Counted from the stretch's first letter, positions 1-7,433 are shown. The stretch: DNA of 18,533 nucleotides from Spirochaetaceae bacterium (GCA_020024055.1 JAHHUI010000018.1:1-18533), one strand, 5' to 3'. Notes: generated by a model not told the origin, from the sequence alone. A program made the numbers and translations.

Positions 1-285
1 TATCTGGCCCCAGAGCATATGATTACTTCTGTGCTGAAAAGGGTGGACAAGGCAATCTATTCCATTTCCCGCGGCTTTTTAGAGGGGGTCTTCAAGGCGG
101 GCACAGCGGAATTGAGCCTGGCCGATGATGCCGTGGGCCTGGCTCCTGTCAATCGAAAAATTGTTCAGGATGAGCAGCTGCTGGGCACATTAGACAATCT
201 GCGTGAGCAAATCATTGCAGGGCAGATTAAAATCCCCAGAACAAAAGAAGACTTTTTGGCTATGGGATATCCGCTCAATAAATAA
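1..285 (+). CDS. BMP-family (PnrA/Bmp-like) substrate-binding lipoprotein, C-terminal part
   Basis: This is the 3' end of a gene whose start lies upstream of the window; the reading frame is open from base 1 and ends at TAA 283-285. About 94 residues remain. The ending, with a helix-rich stretch (VDKAIYSISRGFLEG), a glycine/valine segment (DDAVGLAPVN) and a closing helix followed by IKIPRT, is typical of basic-membrane-protein / Med / PnrA periplasmic binding proteins. Members of the family deliver nucleosides, in Treponema pallidum purine nucleosides, to an ABC importer. The importer ATPase and two permeases follow directly, which strongly supports the call. The N-terminal lipobox and the ligand residues are outside the window, so the ligand cannot be checked. 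Confidence 0.82.
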   Translation, partial: YLAPEHMITSVLKRVDKAIYSISRGFLEGVFKAGTAELSLADDAVGLAPVNRKIVQDEQLLGTLDNLREQIIAGQIKIPRTKEDFLAMGYPLNK

Positions 286-293
286 ACTGAAAA

Positions 294-312
294 AGGCCGC
301 GTTAAGCGGCCT
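294..312 (+). terminator. Hairpin terminator / attenuator between binding protein and ATPase genes
   Basis: A 7-bp perfect stem (AGGCCGC pairing with GCGGCCT) encloses a 5-base loop (GTTAA) and is followed by TGATTTT. It sits 8 bases after the stop of the binding-protein gene and about 40 bases before the next gene. It has the shape of a weak intrinsic terminator. In such a place it would let the binding protein be made in excess over the membrane components. The T-run is short, so partial read-through is expected. Confidence 0.6.
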
Positions 313-352
313 GATTTTAAGAATGAATCGTGATCTTTTATGGGGGCATCTC

Positions 353-1870
353 TTGAAAGATAATGCTGTTGTAATGCGGGGAATTGTAAAAAAATATGGT
401 GATTTTATTGCCAATGACCATATTGATTTTTCCGTGCGTTGCGGCGAGGTGCATGCCTTGCTGGGGGAAAATGGTTCGGGCAAGACCACATTGATGTCTA
501 TTCTCTATGGCCTGAAGTCTTTTGACGAGGGTGAGATTTTTCTTTTTGGCGAAAGAGTTGACTTGCACAGCCCCATAGACGCCATGCGCTGTGGCGTGGG
601 TATGGTGCATCAGCATTTTATGCTGGTGCAGGAATTTAGTGTTTTAGAAAATATTATTCTTGGCCATGAACCCATGCGGCATCTTGGCCAAATTAATTAC
701 ACTCTGGCGCGCCAAAAGGCCCAGGCATTGATGCAGAAATATCAATTATTTGTTGATCTAGATGCAAAAATCTCTCAATTGTCTGTTAATGTGCAGCAAA
801 GAGTAGAAATTTTAAAAGCCTTGTATACCGGGGCCAAGGTCCTTATCCTGGATGAACCCACAGCCGCTTTAACCCCCGATGAAATTGAATCTTTATTTGA
901 TATTATCAAGAGCTTTCGCAATAATGGCCTGGCAGTCATTTTAGTGACGCATAAATTGAAAGAAATACAGCGCATGGCTGATCGATGCACGGTGATTCGC
1001 CAGGGCAGACTGATTGATTGTTTCCCTGTGGATAATATCAGCGAAGAAAAGCTGGCCGCAAAAATGGTGGGCAGGCAGGTGATGTTACAGCTTGCGCGAA
1101 GAAAAAAAGAGCCCGGCGAAATTTTGTTTGATATGCAAAATCTGTGTGCCCATGATTATCGCGGCGTGCAAATTTTAGAAGATGTCAGTTTCAGTGTACG
1201 CGCAGGGGAAATTGTTGGTCTTGTGGGGGTTCAGGGAAATGGCCTGGATGAATTGGCAGAGATTATCCCCGGGCTGATGCCTTGGACATCGGGCATCATT
1301 AATCTTCAGGGACAGGTGTTTTCGCAGCATCATGTGCGGCATATGATGGATGCAGGCCTGGCCAATATTCCCGCCAGCAGGCATAAGCACGGCCTGGTGC
1401 TTGAATATTCGTTGGGATATAATTTGGTGCTGAAAAATATTTCGCAGGAATATGCACATAAAGGTATTATTGATGAGGAAAAGATTTTTGCACATGCCGC
1501 CCAGATGATAGAAAAATTTGATATTCGCAGCCCAAACGGGCCCTTCAGCGCCGCCGCGGATCTTTCAGGCGGCAATCAGCAGAAAATTATTATTGCACGC
1601 GAAGTTAATGATCACGGGCGTATCCTTTTGGCCGTGAACCCCACGCGCGGGCTGGATGTGGGCGCCATTGAATTTGTGCGCCAGGCTTTACTGGAAGAAA
1701 GGGAAAAAAATAAGGCCATTATTCTTATCTCTTATGAACTGGCTGAAATCCTGAACCTGTGCGATCATATTCTGGTGATGTTCAGAGGAAAAATTGTAGG
1801 CCGTTTGTCTTCTGATCAGGCCGATGAGCAGAAGCTGGGCCTGCTGATGGCTGGCGGAGGTGCCGCATGA
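353..1870 (+). CDS. Nucleoside-type ABC importer ATP-binding protein (two NBDs, NupA/YufO/PnrC-like)
   Basis: This cytoplasmic ATPase has two fused nucleotide-binding domains and energises the neighbouring permeases. With the TTG start at 353 it has 505 residues, the usual family length. NBD1 has Walker A GENGSGKT (38-45), the VHQHF Q-loop (85-89), Walker B LILDEP (164-169) and the H-loop His200. Its signature reads LSVNVQQ (143-149) where most relatives have Gly in place of Asn. NBD2 has a Walker-A-like GVQGNGLDE without the lysine (292-300), an intact LSGGNQQK (404-411) and ILLAVNPTRG in place of a normal Walker B; a degenerate second site is normal in this family. I chose TTG because GGGGG at 342-346 lies 6 nt upstream and homology begins there. 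ATG 323 and ATG 203 would add unrelated sequence through the hairpin. The stop overlaps the next start (ATGA). Confidence 0.9.
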   Translation: MKDNAVVMRGIVKKYGDFIANDHIDFSVRCGEVHALLGENGSGKTTLMSILYGLKSFDEGEIFLFGERVDLHSPIDAMRCGVGMVHQHFMLVQEFSVLENIILGHEPMRHLGQINYTLARQKAQALMQKYQLFVDLDAKISQLSVNVQQRVEILKALYTGAKVLILDEPTAALTPDEIESLFDIIKSFRNNGLAVILVTHKLKEIQRMADRCTVIRQGRLIDCFPVDNISEEKLAAKMVGRQVMLQLARRKKEPGEILFDMQNLCAHDYRGVQILEDVSFSVRAGEIVGLVGVQGNGLDELAEIIPGLMPWTSGIINLQGQVFSQHHVRHMMDAGLANIPASRHKHGLVLEYSLGYNLVLKNISQEYAHKGIIDEEKIFAHAAQMIEKFDIRSPNGPFSAAADLSGGNQQKIIIAREVNDHGRILLAVNPTRGLDVGAIEFVRQALLEEREKNKAIILISYELAEILNLCDHILVMFRGKIVGRLSSDQADEQKLGLLMAGGGAA

Positions 1871-2967
1871 GGCAAAATGAGTGGAAACAGAATGCCCAGC
1901 AGCTACTGGTCATTTTTGTGACGATTGTGCTCAGTTTCTTTCTGGGCGGCTTGATTTTATTATGCGCCAGACTGAATCCTTTTGTGGTTTATGGCCGGCT
2001 TATCTCGGGGATCTTTTCGCGCCCGCAGTTCATTGCGTGGTCGATTATTTATGCCACGCCGATGATTCTCACTGGCCTGGCTGTGGCTTTTGCTTTGCAG
2101 GCAAATCTGTTTAATATCGGGGCCAATGGCCAGTTTATCATGGGCACTGTTGCCGCTGTCGCCGCCGGATATTTTATCAAGGCTCCCGCTTTGATCCATA
2201 TCCCAATCACTGTGATGGCCGGCATTCTTGGCGGCGCTGTGTGGGCGGCCATTGTCGGCTATTTGAAAGTGAGGCATCATTTGCATGAAGTGGTGGTGAG
2301 CATTATGCTTAATTGGGTGGCTTTGTATTTATGCAATTTTTTCACTTTGCTGCCGGCTGTGAATCAGCCCTTGTCAGAGACTTCGTATAATATACAGCCA
2401 AGTGCGTCTTTACAGATTCATTTTCTTTCACAATGGCTGGGCCGATCCACCCGGGTGAATTGGGGAATTGTGATTGCTGTGATTCTGGCTATTTTTCTGC
2501 ATTATGTTTTACACCGTACTACATTCGGCTTTAAGCTGAAGGCCATTGGCCTGAATCAGGATGCTTCGCTGGCGGCGGGTATGCCCATGGCCCGCATGCA
2601 ATTTTCTTCGATGACTATTTCGGGTGCCATTGCCGGCCTGGGTGGTGCTGTGTATATCATGGGCATGTTGCCACATACTGTGGTGTCTTCTGTGGGCGAC
2701 GGATATGGATTTGATGGAATCTCTGTGGCCTTAATTGGCCTGGGCGAACCTATTGGGGTGATCTTTGCGGGCCTGTTTTATGGCGCCCTGAAATACAGCG
2801 CAGGCAAATTGACCAGCGCAGGAACCCCCAGTGAATTGATCAGTATTATTATAGGATGTATTGTATATTTCATTGCCATCAGCAGCGCATTGCAGGCCTG
2901 GTTTTTAAGGTGGCGAAAAAAACGCATGGAAAAAAAATTGCCTGCTTCGGCGCCAGGGGGAAATTAA
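1867..2967 (+). CDS. Nucleoside-type ABC importer permease 1 (NupB/YufP/PnrD-like)
   Basis: An inner-membrane subunit of 366 residues with about nine to ten hydrophobic segments, in the branched-chain amino acid/ribose-type permease superfamily. Family hallmarks are LFNIGANGQFIMG at 81-93 and EVVVSIMLNW at 141-150, both in the cytoplasmic coupling region of the first half. Repeated glycine-rich helices (AGLGGAVYIMG; GISVALIGLGEP) fill the second half. The start overlaps the ATPase stop by 4 nt (ATGA), so the two are probably translationally coupled. The protein ends in a basic tail (RWRKKRMEKK), consistent with a cytoplasmic C-terminus. The partner permease follows 3 nt later. The nucleoside substrate is inferred from family and context only. 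Confidence 0.9.
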   Translation: MRQNEWKQNAQQLLVIFVTIVLSFFLGGLILLCARLNPFVVYGRLISGIFSRPQFIAWSIIYATPMILTGLAVAFALQANLFNIGANGQFIMGTVAAVAAGYFIKAPALIHIPITVMAGILGGAVWAAIVGYLKVRHHLHEVVVSIMLNWVALYLCNFFTLLPAVNQPLSETSYNIQPSASLQIHFLSQWLGRSTRVNWGIVIAVILAIFLHYVLHRTTFGFKLKAIGLNQDASLAAGMPMARMQFSSMTISGAIAGLGGAVYIMGMLPHTVVSSVGDGYGFDGISVALIGLGEPIGVIFAGLFYGALKYSAGKLTSAGTPSELISIIIGCIVYFIAISSALQAWFLRWRKKRMEKKLPASAPGGN

Positions 2968-2970
2968 ACT

Positions 2971-3915
2971 ATGGAGTATTTATCTATATTTTCTCTATTA
3001 TTCAATCTCACCCTCTCTTCGGCCACTCCTTTAATTTTTGCTGCCTTGGGCAGTATGCTCAATGAAAATTCAGGCGTGACAAATATCGGACTGGAGGGCT
3101 TGATGACGGCCGGGGCCTGGACAGGCGTGGTGGTGGCATTGTTCACACATAATCCCTGGCTGGCTTTTTTATGCGCTGGCTTGGCGGCTTTGCTCTTTGC
3201 CTCTTTATATGCGCTGTCGGTTATCTATTTGCATGCAAATCAGATCATTGCGGGCATTGCCATCAATTTCCTGGCGCCCGGAGTGGTGATCTTCTTAAAT
3301 CGCCTGATTTTTAACGGCTCTGTTTCTTCGCCGGCATTAATGCTGGAATATAAGATGCCGCGGCCCTTTGCCCAGATTTTCCAGAATAATCCCTCAGGAA
3401 TCTTGAGTAATTTTTTCAATTTTTACTGCGTGGTCTATTTGGCTTTTGTGGCGGTGATTGTTCTGTGGTATATTTTATATCGCACGCGCCTGGGCCTTCA
3501 TATTCGTGCTGTCGGCGAGCATCCGCATGCTGCTGATACCATGGGTATTAATGTATATCGTCTGCGTTTTTCCTGCCTTTTGGGCTCGGGGTTTTTGGTG
3601 GGTCTTGGCGGTGCCAGCATCACTTTGGCCATTGTTTCGGGCTTTCGGCCTTCGGTCATTTCCGGCCAGGGTTTCATCGCTTTGGCTGCGGTGATTCTGG
3701 GCCAATGGAATCCGCTGGGTGTTCTCTCCAGCTGTCTGCTCTTTGGCTTTTTCCGTGCTTTGGCTGTATTTTTAGACGGGCCAACTGTGAATTTACAGGT
3801 GTCTCCACATCTTTGGGCCACATTGCCCTATATTTGTTCTTTGCTTGTTTTGGTTTTTGCTGCAAAGCGCAGCCAGGGTCCCGCTTCATTGGGCAAACCC
3901 TATATTCGCAGCTAG
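2971..3915 (+). CDS. Nucleoside-type ABC importer permease 2 (NupC/YufQ/PnrE-like)
   Basis: The second transmembrane subunit, 314 residues and strongly hydrophobic with about eight to ten segments. NIGLEGLM at 38-45 and ANQIIAGIAINFLAPG at 89-104 are the characteristic motifs of this half of the importer. The conserved loop with RAVGEHPHAADTMGI (around 180-195) also matches the family. A ribosome binding site AGGGGG (2955-2960) lies inside the end of the preceding gene, 10 nt before the ATG. Together with the preceding ATPase and permease it completes a BMP-type importer: lipoprotein receptor, two-NBD ATPase and two different permeases. The order receptor-ATPase-permease-permease is the one usual for this transporter type. 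Confidence 0.9.
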   Translation: MEYLSIFSLLFNLTLSSATPLIFAALGSMLNENSGVTNIGLEGLMTAGAWTGVVVALFTHNPWLAFLCAGLAALLFASLYALSVIYLHANQIIAGIAINFLAPGVVIFLNRLIFNGSVSSPALMLEYKMPRPFAQIFQNNPSGILSNFFNFYCVVYLAFVAVIVLWYILYRTRLGLHIRAVGEHPHAADTMGINVYRLRFSCLLGSGFLVGLGGASITLAIVSGFRPSVISGQGFIALAAVILGQWNPLGVLSSCLLFGFFRALAVFLDGPTVNLQVSPHLWATLPYICSLLVLVFAAKRSQGPASLGKPYIRS

Positions 3916-3933
3916 AGAGGAGGCGCATTCTCT

Positions 3934-4440
3934 ATGACAGCCTTTTTAAACACAATTGAGACCTATACTACAAAAGACGGATTCAACAGCTATTGGCTGC
4001 GCCAAGAAGGCAATAAGAATATCATTCTCATTGATCCTGTCTGTTTCGATATTAATTATTATCTGGCCATTAACAAGCAAGATTTATGGGTCAGTGACGT
4101 AATTTTGACAGCCAAATGGCATAAAAAAAACTGGCATCAAAGCCTGATTTCTATTTACAATCCGCATATTGTTAATGTGCATGCCGATCATCGTTTCACC
4201 AATACCGCGCATGGACGCATCAATTTATTGCCCTTGCCCGGATTCGCAGGACAGGCTGTGGTGCATGGAAATTGTGTATTTATGGGCGCGATGAATATCA
4301 TCAGCCAATGTGCCAGCGGAGGCGCCAAAGAATTATGGCAACAGTTTTTGACTCAACTGAGCGGGGAAAATTATGTTTTTTCCTGCTATGGCCCCCCAGA
4401 TACACACTCGTCTTTGAAAAAACTGGCTTCTTTATTATAG
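3934..4440 (+). CDS. Small metallo-beta-lactamase-fold protein lacking the zinc-binding motif
   Basis: A soluble protein of 168 residues. The pattern resembles a short MBL-fold hydrolase: NSYWLRQ..NIILIDP (18-35) matches the opening strands, VSDVILTA (53-60) the strand leading into the metal motif, LPGFAGQAVVHGNCVFMGA (101-119) the PGHTPGS..lftGD region, and CYGPPDTHSS (151-160) the final PGHGP.T region. The HxHxDH motif is replaced by AKWHKKN (60-66), and the later metal His and Asp positions are also changed, so hydrolysis by a two-metal centre is unlikely. It could be a binding, scaffold or sensor protein. A strong ribosome binding site (GAGAGGAGG, 3916-3924) lies 18 bases after the importer permease, so it is probably the last gene of that operon. 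The fold assignment is from motif reading and is moderately certain; function unknown. Confidence 0.6.
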   Translation: MTAFLNTIETYTTKDGFNSYWLRQEGNKNIILIDPVCFDINYYLAINKQDLWVSDVILTAKWHKKNWHQSLISIYNPHIVNVHADHRFTNTAHGRINLLPLPGFAGQAVVHGNCVFMGAMNIISQCASGGAKELWQQFLTQLSGENYVFSCYGPPDTHSSLKKLASLL

Positions 4441-4471
4441 ATTGAAGCGATTCCTATTTCCACGGCGGCTC

Positions 4472-4501
4472 TAGACGGAACGCATTTATTGAGGATATAC
4501 T
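4472..4501 (+). promoter_or_regulatory. Possible promoter for the aminotransferase gene
   Basis: TAGACG (4/6 match to the -35 consensus) is followed after 18 bases by TATACT (5/6 match to -10) in the gap between the MBL-fold gene and the aminotransferase. The predicted start of transcription would fall inside the hairpin at 4501-4516. Weak evidence; read-through from upstream is an alternative. Confidence 0.3.
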
Positions 4502-4516
4502 GCGACTAAAGTCGCA
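4501..4516 (+). promoter_or_regulatory. Perfect hairpin just upstream of the ribosome binding site
   Basis: TGCGAC and GTCGCA form a perfect 6-bp stem around a TAAA loop. The stem ends 4 nt before the strong Shine-Dalgarno AAGGAGG (4521-4527), which is 9 nt before the ATG at 4537. It is followed by TAAAAA and so could be a weak terminator of the upstream unit, or a 5' stabilising or translation-tuning element. Confidence 0.45.
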
Positions 4517-4536
4517 TAAAAAGGAGGCAGAGCCTT

Positions 4537-5628
4537 ATGAGTATGAGTCATTCTGGTGTATATCCGGTCATTTACCGCACAATTTTTAATGGTAAAGATT
4601 GGATAGAAGAATATAAGGAAGAACATCATGCCGCATACGAAGAAGAGGCCGCGACCGAAGGCACCCAGTTGCATGATCAGTGCCTGCGCCGTAATTATTT
4701 AGAGATTCCTATTGTCTCGGGTTCTTTGCATTACAGCATCAGTGCTTTCGAGGGCGGCAAGGCTTTTCCCCAGGCAGATGGCAGCTTCAAGCTGTTTCGT
4801 CCTGATCGCAATGCCCGCCGTTTTCGCAATTCACTTGGCGGGTTGTATATTCCCTGCCCGCCAGAAGAAGATATTCTGCGCGCCATTCGCAGAACAGTGG
4901 GCCAAAATTATCGTTTAGGTTTTTATCCGCGCTATGACAAAGCATTAGAAAAAGTTGGCTTTTTTGGGGCGCCCAGCATGTATATACGTCCCTTTGTCGT
5001 GGGCGAATCCAATCTGACGCCAGCCACCAGCGAAAGGCCCACAATTATGATTTTTTGCTTGCCTTTGGGTTCTTTTTTCGGGCAGAAAACTATCACGCTG
5101 ATGGTGAGCCACAGGGCCCGGGCCATCAAGGGCGGCATCGGCTGGATCAAATCAGCTGCAAATTATACAGTCTCTGCCATCGGCCGCAAAGAAGCACAGA
5201 TGAAAGGCTATAATGATGCTTTATTTTTAGATTTTGAAACAAAAAAGAATATTGAAGAGTCCAGCGCCACAAATTTTTTCTGCGTCATGAAAGATGGCAC
5301 CCTGGTTACTCCAGACCTGGGTGATACAATTTTGCCCGGAGTCACAAGAGAAAGCGTGATACAGATAGGCAAAGATTTGGGCATGAGAGTGGAAGAAAGG
5401 CGTCTGCCGGTGGAAGAAATGCTCGCCCATGCGAAAGAGTGTTTTGTCTGTGGAACAGGCGGCGGCGTGGTGGGCGTCTCTGCTGTGGAATATAATGATA
5501 AAGTCACTCGCTTTGCAGAGAATGACACCCCAGGGGAAATTACAACACAGCTGGGAACTGCTTTGCGTAATATTCAGTTTGGCAAGACTGAAGATCGCCA
5601 TGGGTGGATGTTTGAGCCTTTGTCATAG
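4537..5628 (+). CDS. ilvE: Branched-chain amino acid aminotransferase
   Basis: A PLP-dependent class IV aminotransferase that interconverts Leu/Ile/Val and their 2-keto acids with glutamate/2-oxoglutarate as partner; cytoplasmic. The 363 residues fit the long BCAT subfamily also found in eukaryotes. Visible motifs are FEGGKAF (71-77), the arginine-rich RPDRNARRF (88-96), the PLP lysine Lys205 in GGIGWIKSAANY, the NIEESSATNFF segment (238-248) with its cofactor-supporting Glu, LPGVTRESV (266-274), the GTGGGVVGVSAV phosphate/substrate loop (306-317) and the NIQFGK ending. The start has a strong AAGGAGG 9 nt upstream. A CxxC (302-305) lies just before the loop; the redox CxxC of the mitochondrial enzyme aligns slightly later, so equivalence is doubtful. 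No other branched-chain biosynthesis gene is adjacent, so a catabolic or salvage role is possible. Confidence 0.9.
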   Translation: MSMSHSGVYPVIYRTIFNGKDWIEEYKEEHHAAYEEEAATEGTQLHDQCLRRNYLEIPIVSGSLHYSISAFEGGKAFPQADGSFKLFRPDRNARRFRNSLGGLYIPCPPEEDILRAIRRTVGQNYRLGFYPRYDKALEKVGFFGAPSMYIRPFVVGESNLTPATSERPTIMIFCLPLGSFFGQKTITLMVSHRARAIKGGIGWIKSAANYTVSAIGRKEAQMKGYNDALFLDFETKKNIEESSATNFFCVMKDGTLVTPDLGDTILPGVTRESVIQIGKDLGMRVEERRLPVEEMLAHAKECFVCGTGGGVVGVSAVEYNDKVTRFAENDTPGEITTQLGTALRNIQFGKTEDRHGWMFEPLS

Positions 5629-5647
5629 CATGTGTGAATGAGGATAT

Positions 5648-6577
5648 ATGATTTTTAAGAGTTTTTTTTCATGCGCTGCTGGAAATTGCAGATTGGCTGT
5701 ATCTAGATTGTTCTTATTATCTTTGGCCCTGGTGTTTTTTTCCTGTCACAGCACTAAAGTCGCTGTGAACTGGGAAGAAGAAGGGGCTGCCCGGGCTGTG
5801 ATAGAAGAGGAGCCTGAACCTGAAAAAAGAAAGAATATTAAAGAGCCTAAGGAAAAGTTGCCTCAAGGGCATATCGGCAGCGGCACGGAAAGCAGAGAAT
5901 TTAAGCATAAAGAACCCGTCAGTATTTCGACGAAAATGCTGAGAAAACTGGATGGAGAATGGCTGCCCACAGCATTTTTCCAGGAAGCGGAAAAGAAAAA
6001 ATCACTTCTTTCTATCTCATTATTTCCCCCCGTGCCGGGGATTCTCATTAAAGACGGCAAAGTGGATATTCTTTCGCCGACCGGAAAGAAAAATTCAGCC
6101 ATTGTTTCGGGAAAGCAAAATGAGCTGCAATTAACCACAAAAGAAGATACTTATCATTTTTCTTTGCGCGGCAATGAATTAGTGTGGACAGCCGGACGGC
6201 AGAAAATCAGCTATCGGCGTGTTAAAAATAATAATCATTCATTTAACACACTTGTGAATAATGCCATGATTGCCGGCACATACTTTTCAATGCTCACGCG
6301 CACGCTCATCACATTCAAAGCCGATGGCAGCATCACGGGCATGGGTGGGCGATACACCAATTATCGTTTTCCTGAAAATCAAAAAGAGCTGCAACGTGCC
6401 AATGGGCAATTTGATTTAATTTTCTTATATCATAAGAAGCGCCCTTCAGCAGGTCGCTGGTTTGCTCTGGTGTGGGATGATCGCAGCAAGGTGCGTGTGA
6501 TCGCCAGGGTGCGCGAAATAGGCAATGCTTTACAGCTCAGCAGCAATGTGTATATGCTTAAGAGCCACGACTACTAA
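5648..6577 (+). CDS. Predicted lipoprotein of unknown function
   Basis: The 309-residue product starts with a positively charged, hydrophobic leader ending in LALVFFSC, so Cys33 is the likely lipidated residue. Phe at -3 does not fit the strict E. coli lipobox but is tolerated by the relaxed spirochaete type. After the Cys comes a low-complexity charged linker (EEEPEPEKRK, KEPKEK; about 50-80), then two beta-rich parts. The first begins with KLDGEWLPTAFF and the second with GTYFSMLTRTLITFKADGSI. Both resemble the opening strand and following strands of lipocalin-like barrels, so a duplicated small barrel is possible but unproven. GAGG at 5639-5642 precedes the ATG, and the gene follows the aminotransferase by 19 nt. 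The 3' end overlaps recR on the other strand by 20 nt. I do not recognise a family. Confidence 0.75.
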   Translation: MIFKSFFSCAAGNCRLAVSRLFLLSLALVFFSCHSTKVAVNWEEEGAARAVIEEEPEPEKRKNIKEPKEKLPQGHIGSGTESREFKHKEPVSISTKMLRKLDGEWLPTAFFQEAEKKKSLLSISLFPPVPGILIKDGKVDILSPTGKKNSAIVSGKQNELQLTTKEDTYHFSLRGNELVWTAGRQKISYRRVKNNNHSFNTLVNNAMIAGTYFSMLTRTLITFKADGSITGMGGRYTNYRFPENQKELQRANGQFDLIFLYHKKRPSAGRWFALVWDDRSKVRVIARVREIGNALQLSSNVYMLKSHDY

Positions 6578-7160
6578 GCAAGATGCGGCCTTTCAGGCTG
6601 CGGCTGAGAGTTTGCTGGTCGGCATATTCCAATTCACTGCCTACAGGCAGGCCGCTGGCAATGCGGCTGATGGTGATGGGATAATTATTCAGCAGTCTTT
6701 GAATATACAGCGCAGTGGCATCGCCTTCTGGGCTCAGATTTGTGGCCAAAATGACTTCTTGGATATTCTCGGTTTTAATGCGTTCTTCCAGCAGGTCCAG
6801 ATATAAGTCCTCCGGGCCCACGCCGTCCAGCGGCGCAATGACACCCGAAAGCACATGATACAGCCCGCGATAGGCATGGCTGGCTTCAATATTGGCCGCA
6901 TCCTGGGGCCAGGCCACCACACACAGCTGTGTGCGATCACGATTGGGGTCATTGCAAAAGGGGCATTCTTCGCTTTCGCTGTAGCATCCACAGTGATTGC
7001 AGTGGATCGTGCTCGCGCGCAGACGATGAATCTGATCGGCAAAATTGTTTGCCACGCTTTGTTCCACCTGTAAAAAATGATAGGCCAGCCGCTGCGCTGT
7101 TTTTCGCCCGATGCCCGGCAGGCGGGAAAATGTATTCACAAATTCTTCTAATACTGTCAT
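6558..7160 (-). CDS. recR: Recombination mediator protein RecR
   Basis: RecR works with RecO (and RecF) to load RecA on SSB-coated single-stranded DNA in gap repair. The 200 residues equal the usual length. Order of elements: helix-hairpin-helix with LPGIGRKTAQRLAYH (14-28), a four-cysteine zinc site Cys54, Cys57, Cys66, Cys69, a Toprim domain starting LCVV (79-82), and the conserved LDGVGPEDL (111-119) and TNLSPEGDATALY (140-152). The Toprim segment usually reads VVExPxD, but here the Glu is Ala83 (VVAWPQD), read from codon GCC. I chose ATG 7160 because it overlaps the fmdB-like stop as ATGA and begins the conserved part; an upstream ATG at 7193 adds 11 non-conserved residues. It overlaps the convergent lipoprotein gene by 20 nt. 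Confidence 0.95.
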   Translation of the reverse strand: MTVLEEFVNTFSRLPGIGRKTAQRLAYHFLQVEQSVANNFADQIHRLRASTIHCNHCGCYSESEECPFCNDPNRDRTQLCVVAWPQDAANIEASHAYRGLYHVLSGVIAPLDGVGPEDLYLDLLEERIKTENIQEVILATNLSPEGDATALYIQRLLNNYPITISRIASGLPVGSELEYADQQTLSRSLKGRILLSSRGS

Positions 7161-7393
7161 GATGAGGAACCCTGGCATTGGCCGCTTTGGCATTCAGGTC
7201 TGCTGCAGGCGGCTGAATTTTTGTCGTTCACATAAAACCCCGATCCCTTGAACACAATGCCTGATGCGCTGATGATACGGCGTGCGGTGTTTTCATGGCA
7301 GGCAGGACATTCACTGATGGGGTCGTCTTTCATCGACTGTTCCAGCTCAAATTGATGATGGCAGGAACGGCATTCATAATCGTATTTGGGCAT
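7157..7393 (-). CDS. FmdB-family zinc-ribbon protein
   Basis: A 78-residue protein that begins MPKYDYECRSC, the standard start of FmdB/CxxC_CxxC_SSSS zinc-ribbon regulators. Two CxxC pairs (Cys8/Cys11 and Cys29/Cys32) would bind one zinc, followed by the family phrase GSGFYVND. The tail contains three more cysteines and ends QGSSS, typical of the family's serine-rich end. FmdB was named for a proposed role in formamidase/amidase gene regulation in Methylophilus; for most members the role is unknown. AAAGGAG on the minus strand lies about 9 nt upstream of the ATG and supports this start rather than the in-frame ATG at 7477. The stop overlaps recR, so the two are probably translated together. 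Confidence 0.9.
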   Translation of the reverse strand: MPKYDYECRSCHHQFELEQSMKDDPISECPACHENTARRIISASGIVFKGSGFYVNDKNSAACSRPECQSGQCQGSSS

Positions 7394-7433
7394 GTTTTGC
7401 GCGGCTCCTTTTTCCTCTTCTTCTGTGCATTGC

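Noticed and set aside
203..352. N-terminal extension of the importer ATPase from ATG 203 or 323
   Set aside because: The added residues overlap the end of the preceding gene and the hairpin, and have no resemblance to the family, which begins at about 353.
1..3900. Very frequent hexamer GGCCTG, suspected as an uptake or segregation signal
   Set aside because: Most copies I looked at fall in frame as the Gly-Leu codon pair GGC-CTG in permeases and enzymes, so codon use explains them; a proper genome-wide count by frame would be needed to reopen this.
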